A stretch of DNA of 64,000 bases from assembly GCF_002105755.1 (NCBI RefSeq), contig NZ_CP020821.1, positions 682,001-746,000 on the forward strand, read 5' to 3'. The notes under the pieces were generated by a model that ran no database searches, was not told the origin of the DNA, and worked only from the letters and a program-made list of their open reading frames with translations. Position 1 is the first letter of the stretch; each line of letters begins with the position of its first letter. A program made the translations under genes and the position numbers. Source of the DNA: Mycobacterium colombiense CECT 3035. GTDB taxonomy: Bacteria > Actinomycetota > Actinomycetes > Mycobacteriales > Mycobacteriaceae. Shown here in pieces: positions 1 to 8,808 of the stretch.

Positions 1-1095
1 TTCATCCGGGACTTCTGGAAGAATTTCGTCAGGGGACCCATCAGTTTGATGCGCGAAGCCTGGGAACCGGTGCTGCGCAACTGGCAGGAAATGAGCTCGG
101 CGCTGATGTCGGTGGGCGCCGGTGCCGATTTGCTGTTCAGTGGCCAGCTTTACCAGGATTTGGCCATCAACGTCGCCGACTATTACGGCATTCCGATGGC
201 CACGCTGCACTACATCCCGATGCGTCCCAACGGTCGTCTCCTGCCGAAGGTGCCCGGGCCCCTGGTCCGCACCGGCATGTCGATATACGACTGGATGTGC
301 TGGCGGATGAACAAGAAGGCCGAGGATCGGCAGCGCCGCGAGCTCGGCCTGCCGACCGCCTCGGTCGCCTCACCGCGACGCATCGCCGAACGCGGTTCGC
401 TGGAGATTCAGGCGTACGACGACGTCTGCTTCCCCGGGTTGGCCGAAGAATGGAAGAAGTGGGGCACGCAACGGCCTTTCGTGGGTTCGCTGACCATGGA
501 ACTGCCGACGGACTCCGACGACGAGACCTTGTCGTGGATCGCCCAGGGAACGCCGCCGATTTGTTTCGGCTTCGGCAGCATGCCGGTCGCCGAGACACCC
601 GCCGATACGGTCCGCATGATCGGCGACGCGTGCGCGGAGCTGGGGGAGCGGGCCCTGATCTGTTCCGGCTGGAGCGACTTCAGCGACGTCCCGCAGCTCG
701 AGCACGTCAAGGTCGTCGGCGTCGTCAACTACACGAAGATCTTCCCCGCCTGCCGTGCCGTCGTGCACCACGGCGGATCGGGCACCACGGCGGCGGGCCT
801 GCGCGCCGGGGTTCCCACGCTGATCCTCTGGACGGCGGGTGATCAGCCGATGTGGGGGTCTCACGTCAAGCAGCTGAAGGTGGGCACGTCCCGGCGGTTC
901 TCGGCCACCACGCCCGAGTCCCTGGTCGCGGACCTGCGAAAGATCCTGGCGCCGGAGTACCTCACCCGTGCCCGTGAGCTTGCGGCGCGGATGAGCAAAC
1001 CCGCCGAGAGCGCAGGTCGCGCCGTCGACCTGCTGGAAGAGTTCGCCCGCTCGGGGCGTTGCGTCCCGGGCATTCCCGCGGAGCGAAGTCGCTGA
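1..1095 (+). CDS. GPL-type UGT glycosyltransferase, 5' truncated by window edge
   Basis: This is the C-terminal ~364 residues of a GT1/UGT-fold glycosyltransferase. The frame is open from base 1, and the first internal Met is at 46, so the start lies outside the window. The donor-binding motif HHGGSGTTAAGLRAGVPT is followed by LILWTAGDQPMWG, the layout of nucleotide-sugar transferases that glycosylate lipids and peptides. It is clearly paralogous to the proteins at 4333-5589 and 8809-10047. All three resemble the GtfA/GtfB/RtfA family, which adds 6-deoxytalose and rhamnose to the mycobacterial GPL peptide. The family assignment is firm. Which sugar and which acceptor cannot be told from sequence, so no symbol is given. 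Two methyltransferase genes follow on the same strand, which would suit sequential transfer then O-methylation of a sugar. Confidence 0.88.
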   Translation, partial: FIRDFWKNFVRGPISLMREAWEPVLRNWQEMSSALMSVGAGADLLFSGQLYQDLAINVADYYGIPMATLHYIPMRPNGRLLPKVPGPLVRTGMSIYDWMCWRMNKKAEDRQRRELGLPTASVASPRRIAERGSLEIQAYDDVCFPGLAEEWKKWGTQRPFVGSLTMELPTDSDDETLSWIAQGTPPICFGFGSMPVAETPADTVRMIGDACAELGERALICSGWSDFSDVPQLEHVKVVGVVNYTKIFPACRAVVHHGGSGTTAAGLRAGVPTLILWTAGDQPMWGSHVKQLKVGTSRRFSATTPESLVADLRKILAPEYLTRARELAARMSKPAESAGRAVDLLEEFARSGRCVPGIPAERSR

Positions 1096-1189
1096 GCGGG
1101 GCAACGGATACACTGCGAAACGCATTAACGGCGCCCATGCGGCGTCTAGGCTCTACCGGTACTACTGGCTTGCGGATTAAGGGGCAGTT

Positions 1190-1993
1190 TTGGCCGTGAC
1201 GGATCACGACACGCGGTTTGCATACCTCGACCTGCTCCGGCGTGACCTCACCAGGTACGGCAGCGACGAGCTGGTGCCGGTCGGGTTGTACCGCCTCGGT
1301 CGACCCTTGTTCAGCACCCGCAACTTGATGCTCGTGCGGAAGCGTCCGTTCAACAAGCAGGCGCGTGATCTCGGCCTGGACTGGCCGGCGGATGCCCTGA
1401 CGATGATCGGCATGAAGCGGCTGACCAGCTTGCAGAACTGCGTCGAGACGGTGCTGGAAGAGGACGTGCCCGGCGACCTGGTCGAGTGCGGTGTGTGGCG
1501 CGGCGGCGCCTCCATCCTGATGCGTGCCGTGCTCGCGGCCCACGGGGACGAGAAGCGCACCGTATGGCTGTGCGATTCGTTCGCGGGTGTCCCGCCCCCG
1601 GACACCGTCAATTACAAGGCGGATAAAGGGATTAGGCTGCATCGCCACGCGCGCATCCTGGGCGTGCCGCAAGATCACGTCAAAGCGAATTTCGAGCGCT
1701 ATGGGTTGCTCGATGACCAGGTCCGGTTTGTTCCGGGGTGGTTCAAGGACACCCTGCAGGACGCCCCGATCGACCGCATTTCGGTGTTGCGGCTGGATGG
1801 CGATCTGTATGAGTCGACGATTCAGGCGCTCGATGCGCTCTACCCGCGGCTGTCGCCCGGGGGCTTTTGCATCGTCGACGACTACCACGCGATCAAGGCG
1901 TGCGCGCAAGCCGTGACCGACTACCGAACGCAACACGGCGTGACATCGGAGATCGTCGAGATCGACGGCACCGGCGTGCTGTGGCGCAAGTGA
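1190..1993 (+). CDS. TylF/MtfA-type sugar O-methyltransferase
   Basis: A 267-residue class I SAM-dependent O-methyltransferase of the TylF (macrocin O-methyltransferase) family. In mycobacteria this family includes the GPL rhamnosyl methyltransferases MtfA-D. Visible motifs are LVECGVWRGGAS (SAM-binding loop), DSFAGVPPPD, LRLDGDLYEST and the metal-binding CIVDDYHA near the C-terminus. The start chosen is TTG at 1190, with a GGGGCAG-like ribosome site just upstream; GTG at 1196 is an alternative. It lies 94 bp after the glycosyltransferase gene and is read in the same direction. It probably O-methylates a hydroxyl of a GPL deoxysugar. The position methylated is unknown. Confidence 0.85.
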   Translation: MAVTDHDTRFAYLDLLRRDLTRYGSDELVPVGLYRLGRPLFSTRNLMLVRKRPFNKQARDLGLDWPADALTMIGMKRLTSLQNCVETVLEEDVPGDLVECGVWRGGASILMRAVLAAHGDEKRTVWLCDSFAGVPPPDTVNYKADKGIRLHRHARILGVPQDHVKANFERYGLLDDQVRFVPGWFKDTLQDAPIDRISVLRLDGDLYESTIQALDALYPRLSPGGFCIVDDYHAIKACAQAVTDYRTQHGVTSEIVEIDGTGVLWRK

Positions 1994-2105
1994 GATTGCT
2001 GAAACCCTAGGTGTACGAAACGGTTTGCCCTCCGGCGAGGGATGGTCGAAACACGATCACCGCGCTCCCGTCGCGTTTCCCCGGGACGCCGTGCGCGCCG
2101 ATGTT

Positions 2106-2909
2106 ATGGTTGCCGCCGTGGCAACAGGGCTGACAGCTGGCACCCGCCTCAGGATGTGGTGGGTGCGCACCGAATACTGGCTCGCGCGCACGCTGCTGCC
2201 GGACGTCTACGCCAACGACGCGTTGATCACGTTCAACAACTTCCACGGATTCCTCGACGATCCCGACTTCCAGCGCGCTTACCGGCGCGGCGCCAAATCC
2301 CTCGGTAACGAGGACTGGTACCAGTGGCAATGGCGCGTACACGTGGGGCTGTGGGCCGCCGCGAGCGCCAGCCACCTCGAGGGCGATTTCGTCGAGTGTG
2401 GCGTCAGCTACGGGTTTTTGAGCAGCGCCATCATGGAGTACCTCGATTGGGATCGGCTGGGCAAGACGTTCTACCTGCTCGACACCTTCGCCGGGCTTGA
2501 CCCGCGGTTCGTCAGCGACAACGAACGCCGGGCCGGAGCGCTGGAGACGAGCGAGGGACACCTCCGCAACGGGATGTACGTCAACGGAGTCGATGGCGTC
2601 CGCGCCAATTTCTCGCAATGGAAAAACCAGCGCATCATCGTGGGCGCGGTCCCGGAGACACTCGAGCAGGTCGAGGCGACGTCGGTGGCCTACCTGCACA
2701 TCGACATGAACTGCGCGCCCCCCGAAGTCGCCGCGCTGCGCTACTTTTGGCCGCGCCTCACACCCGGCGCCTTCGTGCTGCTGGACGACTACGCGAATCG
2801 CGGACGCGACGAGCAGCGCATCGCCATGGATGAGGTCGCCGGCGAGCTGGGTGTGAAAATCTGCTCACTGCCCACCGGCCAGGGCCTGCTGATGAAACCC
2901 GCGCGCTGA
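2106..2909 (+). CDS. TylF-type sugar O-methyltransferase, second copy
   Basis: A second class I methyltransferase of the TylF family, divergent from the gene before it. Motifs are FVECGVSYGFLSSA (SAM loop), LLDTFAGLDPRF, AYLHIDMNCAPPE and VLLDDYANRGRDEQ. The frame is open from TTG 2025. I prefer ATG 2106 because it gives 267 residues, the same length as the upstream paralog, and removes a low-complexity leader. GTG at about 2118 is another option. It is likely to methylate another GPL sugar position. The next gene is convergent, with only 76 bp between the stop codons and no clear hairpin there. Confidence 0.8.
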   Translation: MVAAVATGLTAGTRLRMWWVRTEYWLARTLLPDVYANDALITFNNFHGFLDDPDFQRAYRRGAKSLGNEDWYQWQWRVHVGLWAAASASHLEGDFVECGVSYGFLSSAIMEYLDWDRLGKTFYLLDTFAGLDPRFVSDNERRAGALETSEGHLRNGMYVNGVDGVRANFSQWKNQRIIVGAVPETLEQVEATSVAYLHIDMNCAPPEVAALRYFWPRLTPGAFVLLDDYANRGRDEQRIAMDEVAGELGVKICSLPTGQGLLMKPAR

Positions 2910-2985
2910 GCTCAACCCCTGAATCTACAAGAGGCACTGTCTCTCAACACTTTTGGCTGGCCTGGACGTCGCCCGGAGCCGATGA

Positions 2986-4215
2986 TCAGACGAGGCGGAC
3001 ATCCTGCGGCGCGTAGAAGATCCAGCGTCCGCCGTTCTCGTGAAACAAGCGCTCCTTCGTCATGATCTCGTCGGCGTGGTTCCAGGCGAACAGCAATGCG
3101 TAGTCGGGATAGGGGTGGGAGAAGGCTTCAGGTGAACACACGGGAACATTCGAGCCGGGTGCCAGGCAACCCTGCTTTTCGGGGGTCGAATCACACACCA
3201 TGGGAATGAGATCCGGGCCGATATCACAGAAGTTCATCACCGTAGCGCTTCTGGATGTGGCTCCATACCCGACGATGCGCTTGCCGTCGGATCGTAAGTC
3301 GCGTAGGAGACGGAGTAGGTCCGCGCGGATGCGTTCGAGGTTGGTCGTGAACCGAACAAACGTTGCGTCTTCGGCAATCCCATCGGCTGTTTCCTGCGCC
3401 AAGTATTCGGCGACGTTGGCGGCGGCATTCCTGGTGCCTGCGCGGGCGAGGGTGTAACGAATCGAACCTCCGTGCAGTGGGAGGTGTTGGGCGTCAATCA
3501 GTTCGAGGCCGAACCGAACTGCCAGCGATTGCACCGAGCCCACGGAGAACAGGTAGAAGTGTTCGTCGTAGATCTGATCGAAGTAGACACACTTTTGGAT
3601 ATCACCGAGGTAGCGGTCCTCGATGATGAGTAACCCGTCGGGAGCAAGCAGCAAGTCGATTCCACGGAATATCGAGTCGAGGTCGGAGATATGGCTGATC
3701 GTGTTCGCCGAATAGATGATGTCGGCCGGGCCGTGCTCATCGCGGATCTGGCCGGCCGTTGGCTCGTCAAAGAACTCTGTACATACGGCGATGCCCTGCG
3801 CACGGGCGACATCGGCCGCGCTCGCGGCGGGGTCCACACCCAGGTGTCGTATCCCTGCCTTGCGGAGTGTCTTCAGCATGACGCCGTCGTTGCACCCGAT
3901 CTCAACGACGAACGGATCCCCTCGTTCGCCTGCGCACATCTGCATAATCTGCTGGGCAACATCCTCACCGTGCCTGCGGATCAGGGCGGAGCCGGAGGCG
4001 CGATAGGGGTAATCCACGCGATACATTGCGTCCGGGGGAACCTGATTCAGCTGCTGCACCATCGTGCACGATGCACACATACCGACTTCAAGTTGGTAGA
4101 AGGGCACCTTCGCGGTCTCGTCGGGCCTCACAAATGCGTTTGAGACCGGCTGCCGTCCGAGGTCGAGGACCTTTCGAAGAGCTTCGCCGCACACCCGACA
4201 TCTGTGTTCAGTCAA
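2986..4215 (-). CDS. NDP-hexose C-methyltransferase (TylCIII/NovU-like)
   Basis: A 409-residue protein with the three-part layout of NDP-ketosugar C-methyltransferases. An N-terminal zinc-binding part has CRVCGEAL and CASCTMVQ. A central SAM-binding fold has VVEIGCNDGVMLKTL. A C-terminal domain has IVGYGATSRSATVMNF and VCDSTPEKQG. The motif FDQIYDEHFYLFS corresponds to the active-site Y-x-E-H segment of this family. Such enzymes methylate C3 or C5 next to the keto group of an NDP-4-keto-6-deoxyhexose. It is a distant paralog of the protein at 16391-17614, so the region encodes two C-methyltransferases. It is minus strand, separated by about 118 bp from the UGT gene at 4333. Confidence 0.85.
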   Translation of the reverse strand: MTEHRCRVCGEALRKVLDLGRQPVSNAFVRPDETAKVPFYQLEVGMCASCTMVQQLNQVPPDAMYRVDYPYRASGSALIRRHGEDVAQQIMQMCAGERGDPFVVEIGCNDGVMLKTLRKAGIRHLGVDPAASAADVARAQGIAVCTEFFDEPTAGQIRDEHGPADIIYSANTISHISDLDSIFRGIDLLLAPDGLLIIEDRYLGDIQKCVYFDQIYDEHFYLFSVGSVQSLAVRFGLELIDAQHLPLHGGSIRYTLARAGTRNAAANVAEYLAQETADGIAEDATFVRFTTNLERIRADLLRLLRDLRSDGKRIVGYGATSRSATVMNFCDIGPDLIPMVCDSTPEKQGCLAPGSNVPVCSPEAFSHPYPDYALLFAWNHADEIMTKERLFHENGGRWIFYAPQDVRLV

Positions 4216-4332
4216 AGCGGCCCCCTGTCTAGAAGGTGAATACCACTTTTAATCAGCGTAAACCTCCGTGGCGGCGCCTGATGTTCTTCGAGCGCTTCCA
4301 CGGATCTTCGCTAGAGCGCGACCGTTCTGGGT

Positions 4333-5589
4333 CTACTCAGCCGGTGCCCGGCGGGCTGCGTCTTCCAGAAGGTCGGCGACGGTCGCCGCGCTTTCGGCGG
4401 GTTTGGTCATCCGGCTGGCGAGCTCGCGAGCCCGCGTGGCGTACTGGGGGGCAAGGATGGTGCGCAAGTCGGCAACCAGCGACTCTTGGCTCGTGGCGGA
4501 AAAGCGTCGTGCCATGCCAACCTTGAGCCGTTTGACTTGAGCTCCCCAGTACGGCTGATCTCCCGAACTCCAGAGAATCAGCGTGGGGGTCCCCGCGCGC
4601 AGGCTCGCAGCCGTGGTGCCCGCGCCGCCATGGTGAACGGCGGCACGACAGGCGGGAAAGACGGTCGCGTAATTCACCGTGCCGACCACTTTGACATGGT
4701 CGAAATGCGGGACGTCGCTGAAGTCGGTGCCGCCGAAGCAGATTAGCGCCCGCTCGCCCAACCGTGCACAGGCTGAGCTGATCATCTCTACGGTGGCCGC
4801 GGGGGATTCGAGCGGTATGCTCCCGGAGCCGAAGCAAATGGGGGCTGTTCCTGAGGCAATCCATGACGTGATGTCGTCGTCGCCGTCCGTCGGCAATTCC
4901 ATCGTCAGGGCGCCGACGAAGGGCCGGCGGCTGCCCCATTTCGCCCATTCGTCGGCCAGCCCCGGGAAGCACGCCTGGTCGTAGGCCTGTATTTCCAGCG
5001 ACCCGCGTTCGGCCATCCGTCGCGGCGAGCGACGTGTCGCCTTGGGCAGGCCGAGCTGCCGGCGCTGCTCGTTCTCGGCCTTTTTCGTCGAGCGCCAGAA
5101 CAGCCATTCGATCGCCGTCATCGTCGAGCGGACCGCGGTCGACGGCATGCTCGGGACGAGTTGGCCATTGGCTCGCATCGGGTAGTGGTGCAGCGAGGCG
5201 AACGGGATGTCGTAATACTCGGCGACGTTGGCCGCAGCCTGTTCGAAATTCAGGCCCGTCGCGAGCAGGTCGGCGCCGTCGGCCAGCGATTTCAAGGTGG
5301 TGCTCGCGTCGCTCCAGTAGCGGATAAGGGGCTCCCAGACTCTGGATATCGACCTGATTGGATTGCGAAAGGTATCGGTCCACATATTCCGAAGGAATTC
5401 CTCGTCGAGAAAGTCCTGCACCTTCGGGCCGTACGGAACCGCGGTGAGCCCGACCGACTCGACGAAGCTGACGAGTTCGGGCGGCACGGCCATGCGAACC
5501 TCGTGCCCCCGGCGCAGTAGTTCGACGCCAACGGCGGCGGCCGGTTCGATGTCGCCGCGAGTTCCGTAGCTCGCCAGGGCAAACTTCAC
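4333..5589 (-). CDS. GPL-type UGT glycosyltransferase
   Basis: A full-length 418-residue UGT-fold glycosyltransferase, paralogous to those at 1-1095 and 8809-10047. The N-terminus VKFALASYGTRGDIEP is the usual acceptor-domain start of the mycobacterial Gtf/Rtf proteins, which is why GTG at 5589 is preferred over the longer in-frame ATG at 5640. The C-terminal donor site reads HHGGAGTTAASLRAGTPT and SSGDQPYWGAQ. It is expected to act at the cytoplasmic face on the lipopeptide, using an NDP-sugar. Substrate cannot be assigned. The neighbours on both sides are methyltransferases on the same strand. Confidence 0.88.
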   Translation of the reverse strand: MKFALASYGTRGDIEPAAAVGVELLRRGHEVRMAVPPELVSFVESVGLTAVPYGPKVQDFLDEEFLRNMWTDTFRNPIRSISRVWEPLIRYWSDASTTLKSLADGADLLATGLNFEQAAANVAEYYDIPFASLHHYPMRANGQLVPSMPSTAVRSTMTAIEWLFWRSTKKAENEQRRQLGLPKATRRSPRRMAERGSLEIQAYDQACFPGLADEWAKWGSRRPFVGALTMELPTDGDDDITSWIASGTAPICFGSGSIPLESPAATVEMISSACARLGERALICFGGTDFSDVPHFDHVKVVGTVNYATVFPACRAAVHHGGAGTTAASLRAGTPTLILWSSGDQPYWGAQVKRLKVGMARRFSATSQESLVADLRTILAPQYATRARELASRMTKPAESAATVADLLEDAARRAPAE

Positions 5590-5697
5590 GCCACGTCCTG
5601 CCTTCCGAGTCGTCCCGCCTGTCGGCGACGTCGGGGCCATTATTGCCGGTTCTACCGACCGGCCGTCAGGGGATCGCCAATGTGCGGGGGGCAGGGC

Positions 5698-6375
5698 TTA
5701 GGACGCCAATTCGACAAGGCCCAACCGTTTGGACACTTCGACAGCACCGACCACCTGAGGATCGGCGCAGATATCCCGCCAGGCTTCGCCCATCCCGCGG
5801 TTGAAGTCGATGTCATCGAACAGCACGCAGCCACCCGGGGCCATCCGGGGCTTCAAGATCTGCCATTGCCGGGTCACGAAGTCTCGGGTGTGGATCCCGT
5901 CCACCAAGGCCAGATCGATCGGGTCGGGGATGGCGCCGACGTGGTCTTCGAAGGCGCCCCGCGTCAGGGTGTAGCGATCGGTGACGGAGTTGATGTTTCG
6001 TTCTGCGATGTCGGCCCAGGAGGGGTTGATCTCGAACGAATACATCCAGCCCCGCCGAAGCGCCGAGGACAGGTACATGCCGGATACCCCGAACGCCGAT
6101 CCGAACTCCACGACGATCGCGGGGTCGTGCCGGCCCACCAGGTAGGCGTACAGGTCGCCCTGCCACGACGCGGCCCGGACCTGTTTGGGCTTCCGGGTCG
6201 CACCGGGCTGCCCATAGGCCTCGGCCAGGGGCAGGGCGCCGAGCTTCTCGGTTGTGCGTGCTGACGATTCGATCTCGGTCTTGCGCTCCGCCAGCGGCAA
6301 GCGGCGGGGAAGATCGGCGATGCGCCCGCCGCGCTTGATCCACCTCAGCTCCAACCCTTTTCGCAGCGGTATCAC
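5698..6375 (-). CDS. Class I SAM-dependent methyltransferase
   Basis: A 225-residue small methyltransferase (Methyltransf_24-like). Visible elements are VVEFGSAFGVSGMYL (SAM loop), YSFEINPSWADIAERN, LALVDGIHTRDFV and CVLFDDIDFN (acidic, metal-type site). The frame is open much further upstream, but that part overlaps the pyruvyl transferase gene. I place the start at GTG 6375, which overlaps the upstream stop codon as GTGA and gives a protein of normal family size. The 4-bp overlap implies translational coupling with the pyruvyl transferase gene. It could methylate a sugar hydroxyl, but the substrate is unknown. Confidence 0.8.
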   Translation of the reverse strand: MIPLRKGLELRWIKRGGRIADLPRRLPLAERKTEIESSARTTEKLGALPLAEAYGQPGATRKPKQVRAASWQGDLYAYLVGRHDPAIVVEFGSAFGVSGMYLSSALRRGWMYSFEINPSWADIAERNINSVTDRYTLTRGAFEDHVGAIPDPIDLALVDGIHTRDFVTRQWQILKPRMAPGGCVLFDDIDFNRGMGEAWRDICADPQVVGAVEVSKRLGLVELAS

Positions 6376-7421
6376 GAGGCGAGACCCAACTCGCTTGCCA
6401 GCTCCGCGTATTCGCCTTCGAGGCGCCGTTTCAGGCGTGCGACGGCGGTGCGCTTCCTGCTCCGGATGCTGGACGCGTTCCCGATCGCATCGAACACCCG
6501 GTCGACGACGGCGCCGCTGCTCACCTCGTCGGTGCGAACCAGTGACCGTTCGTCGTCGATCGCAAGCGCGAAGTCCCGGCATTTCGGTTGGTACTCCAGC
6601 GAAACGACCGGCGTGTCCGAGAGCGAAGCCAGGACGCTCGCATGCAGGCGGGTGACGATCGCGACGGAACAGCGGGCCAGTTCCCGCGCCGCCGCATCGG
6701 GGTTGGCCGGCAGCACCATCTCCGCTTCCGGAATGTCCCTCAGCGCCACTTCGGTCCAGCGTCTGTCTTCCGGATTCATCAGTATCCCGACGAAGCGGTA
6801 GCCATGGGAGGACAGTTGCTTGACGGCGCCGGCTATCTCGTCCGCCAACTGCGTCGGGTCGTGTCCCCAAAGATCGTCGCCGAAGCCGAGATTCACTCCG
6901 ATCAGGCCGTCTTCGGGGGTTACGGCGGGCCGGGGGAGAAGCAGCGCCGGATCGCCGGATACCTCGACGTCCAACCCGATGTCGGACAGCAGCTCGGCGC
7001 TGCGCGGCCCCCGCACGGACACGGTACGGAACTTGGAAAGTATCGGCGCCCAACGCCTCAGTTCGCCCCTGCCCGAGCCGCTATTGCGTCCGCCGAACGC
7101 CGGATCTTCCACGCCGACGCCGATCGCGTAGCTTGCATTGTCTTTGGTGAGCGCCAAGCCTCGGTTGACCAAGAGCCGCCACTGGCTGCGCCCGACGAGC
7201 GTTCCGCCACCCACGACTTGGCTGCTGCGCCGCAGCGATCGGTTCAAACCCATTGCCGCCGTGACGGTTGCATAGATCAGTTGGTGGGGAAGGCGCGGCA
7301 GATCGAGAAAGGTTGCGCCCTGCAACTGGCCCCGAACCGCGTCGTAGATCGCGTCGTCGCCAAGGTTGCCCAGCCCATGCCAGCCCAGGTACGCGACGGT
7401 GGCGTCGCCGGTGACACCCAT
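6372..7421 (-). CDS. Polysaccharide pyruvyl transferase family protein
   Basis: A 349-residue member of the WcaK/CsaB-type pyruvyl transferase superfamily. The N-terminus is AYLGWHGLGNLGDDAIYDA, the characteristic G-N-xGD start. Further on come VVGGGTLVG, VSVRGPRSAELL and SGDPALLL, and later TRLHASVLASLSDTPVVSL, which matches the family's conserved RLHA motif. These enzymes transfer pyruvate from phosphoenolpyruvate to a sugar as a ketal. Pyruvylated glucose (4,6-O-carboxyethylidene) is known on some M. avium-complex GPL serovars, such as serovar 8, so the context fits. It sits between a GT2 gene (2-nt gap) and a methyltransferase (4-bp overlap), forming a three-gene unit. Confidence 0.82.
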   Translation of the reverse strand: MGVTGDATVAYLGWHGLGNLGDDAIYDAVRGQLQGATFLDLPRLPHQLIYATVTAAMGLNRSLRRSSQVVGGGTLVGRSQWRLLVNRGLALTKDNASYAIGVGVEDPAFGGRNSGSGRGELRRWAPILSKFRTVSVRGPRSAELLSDIGLDVEVSGDPALLLPRPAVTPEDGLIGVNLGFGDDLWGHDPTQLADEIAGAVKQLSSHGYRFVGILMNPEDRRWTEVALRDIPEAEMVLPANPDAAARELARCSVAIVTRLHASVLASLSDTPVVSLEYQPKCRDFALAIDDERSLVRTDEVSSGAVVDRVFDAIGNASSIRSRKRTAVARLKRRLEGEYAELASELGLAS

Positions 7422-7423
7422 CC

Positions 7424-8491
7424 TCAGGCACTCAGTTGTTCGTCGACACGGCGCCCAGCACCCTTCTTCGGGGCACCGGCGTTGCGAGTGAGCTTGCGCC
7501 GCAACCTCTTCACACGCCCGCCGAGCGTTTTGGTCCAGCGATTCTGCAATGCCAGCGTCGCGATGCGCGGGTACTGGGCCGTGGTTTGCACCAGAAGTTC
7601 CTGACCCTCAGGATCTGGGACCTGCTTGGCGATCGCGCTGAGCACCCAGTTGGCGTTTTTGGCAACGATCGACTCGTGCACGGGGTCGCCGCAGACGACG
7701 TCGAGCATGGCGTCCAATGTCGCCGCGTGCGCGGGGCCTTGCGTGCGCCAGAAGGTGGCGGGATCGGTGATGGACTTGTACCACATGCCGCGCGGGTGGC
7801 GGCGATACACGGCCATCGTCTCGGGCAGCATGGCGATACCGCCTTCGGCGGCATGGCGGACGTGCAGGTACCAATCCAGGGGCATGACGTCGGCCGGGAT
7901 GTCGTCGTAGCGGGAGAGGCGGCGGTACATCACCGAGTTGGTCTGGATGAAGTTGCGCGAGATCAAGGTCTCGAAGCTGAGGTCGCCGGCCCGAAACGGC
8001 GGCGGAAACTTCGGAAGGAAGGTCTCTTCGAACTTGCGGTACAGGGTGTGGACGAGTTTCTCGTCCTCTGCGCGTTCGTTGGTCCAGACCACCTGCACCG
8101 GGTGGAAACACACGGTCGTGCGGGGTTCGGCGTCCAGCAGCTGCACCTGTTTGCTCAGCTTCGACGGGTCGGTCCAGTAGTCGTCGCCCTCGCACAGCGC
8201 GATGTAGTCACCACGCGCGGCGGACAGGGCGCCGGTGAGGTTGGCGTTGAGGCCGACGTTCTTGGACCGCAGGATGGGCCGGAACAGGTGCGGGTGGCGG
8301 TCGGCGTACTCGCGGATGATTCGGGGTGTGGCGTCGGTCGACGCGTCGTCGGCGACGATGACCTCCATCGGAAAATCGGTCTGCTGGGCGAGGAAGCCGT
8401 CCAGGGTGTCGCGGACGTAGGTCTGCTGGTTGTGCGTGGTCGATACCACGCTGACTTTCGGTGCGGTCGCTGCTTTCCTTATCGCGGTCAC
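7424..8491 (-). CDS. GT2 family glycosyltransferase
   Basis: A 355-residue GT-A fold family 2 glycosyltransferase. The N-terminus shows VSVVSTTHNQQTYVRDTLDG, then EVIVADDASTDATP and YIALCEGDDYWTD, which are the nucleotide-binding and DxD-type acidic motifs. NDP-sugar transfer to a lipid- or peptide-linked acceptor is expected, probably extension of the GPL oligosaccharide. It heads a likely three-gene unit with the pyruvyl transferase (2-nt gap) and a small methyltransferase. This suggests that one terminal sugar is added, pyruvylated and methylated. That ordering is inference. Confidence 0.87.
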   Translation of the reverse strand: MTAIRKAATAPKVSVVSTTHNQQTYVRDTLDGFLAQQTDFPMEVIVADDASTDATPRIIREYADRHPHLFRPILRSKNVGLNANLTGALSAARGDYIALCEGDDYWTDPSKLSKQVQLLDAEPRTTVCFHPVQVVWTNERAEDEKLVHTLYRKFEETFLPKFPPPFRAGDLSFETLISRNFIQTNSVMYRRLSRYDDIPADVMPLDWYLHVRHAAEGGIAMLPETMAVYRRHPRGMWYKSITDPATFWRTQGPAHAATLDAMLDVVCGDPVHESIVAKNANWVLSAIAKQVPDPEGQELLVQTTAQYPRIATLALQNRWTKTLGGRVKRLRRKLTRNAGAPKKGAGRRVDEQLSA

Positions 8492-8808
8492 TGCGGGCCT
8501 CTCCTTCGCGCGCCGGCTGCGACGCGGTCGAGAAGTACCTTGTTATTGAGCAGCGAACAAAGTAGTTGCGAAGAGATGCCGATTCCCCCACTGCGGTTGC
8601 GTACAGCGCGACCCTGTGGGCGACGACGTACGATTACTGACAGTTTGGTCAATAATAGCCAACGTGGAACCCGGGTTCCTATCGGCTGCGCGGTTCGGGG
8701 GCTTGGCGCGGGATTCGGCAAATAATTACGAATGTTTCCTCGCGTCAAGAACTCCTGCTGAACCCATTTGGTTCTGTCAGCGACGATGTGCATGGCAACC
8801 CCGCTACC
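8492..8808. other. 317-bp intergenic region
   Basis: Gap between the start of the GT2 gene (8491) and the stop of the UGT gene (8809), both on the minus strand. It is AT-richer than the flanks around 8535-8580 and 8640-8780. No conserved gene is visible on either strand. It may hold the promoter of the GT2 unit, but I could not identify a convincing -35/-10 pair. Confidence 0.4.

Noticed and set aside
2025..2105. TTG 2025 as start of the second TylF-type gene
   Set aside because: The extra 27 residues are not family-like; ATG 2106 gives the same length as the neighbouring paralog.
6376..7053. Upstream extension of the small methyltransferase frame
   Set aside because: It runs antiparallel-frame through the pyruvyl transferase gene on the same strand; the GTGA overlap at 6375 gives a normal-length protein.
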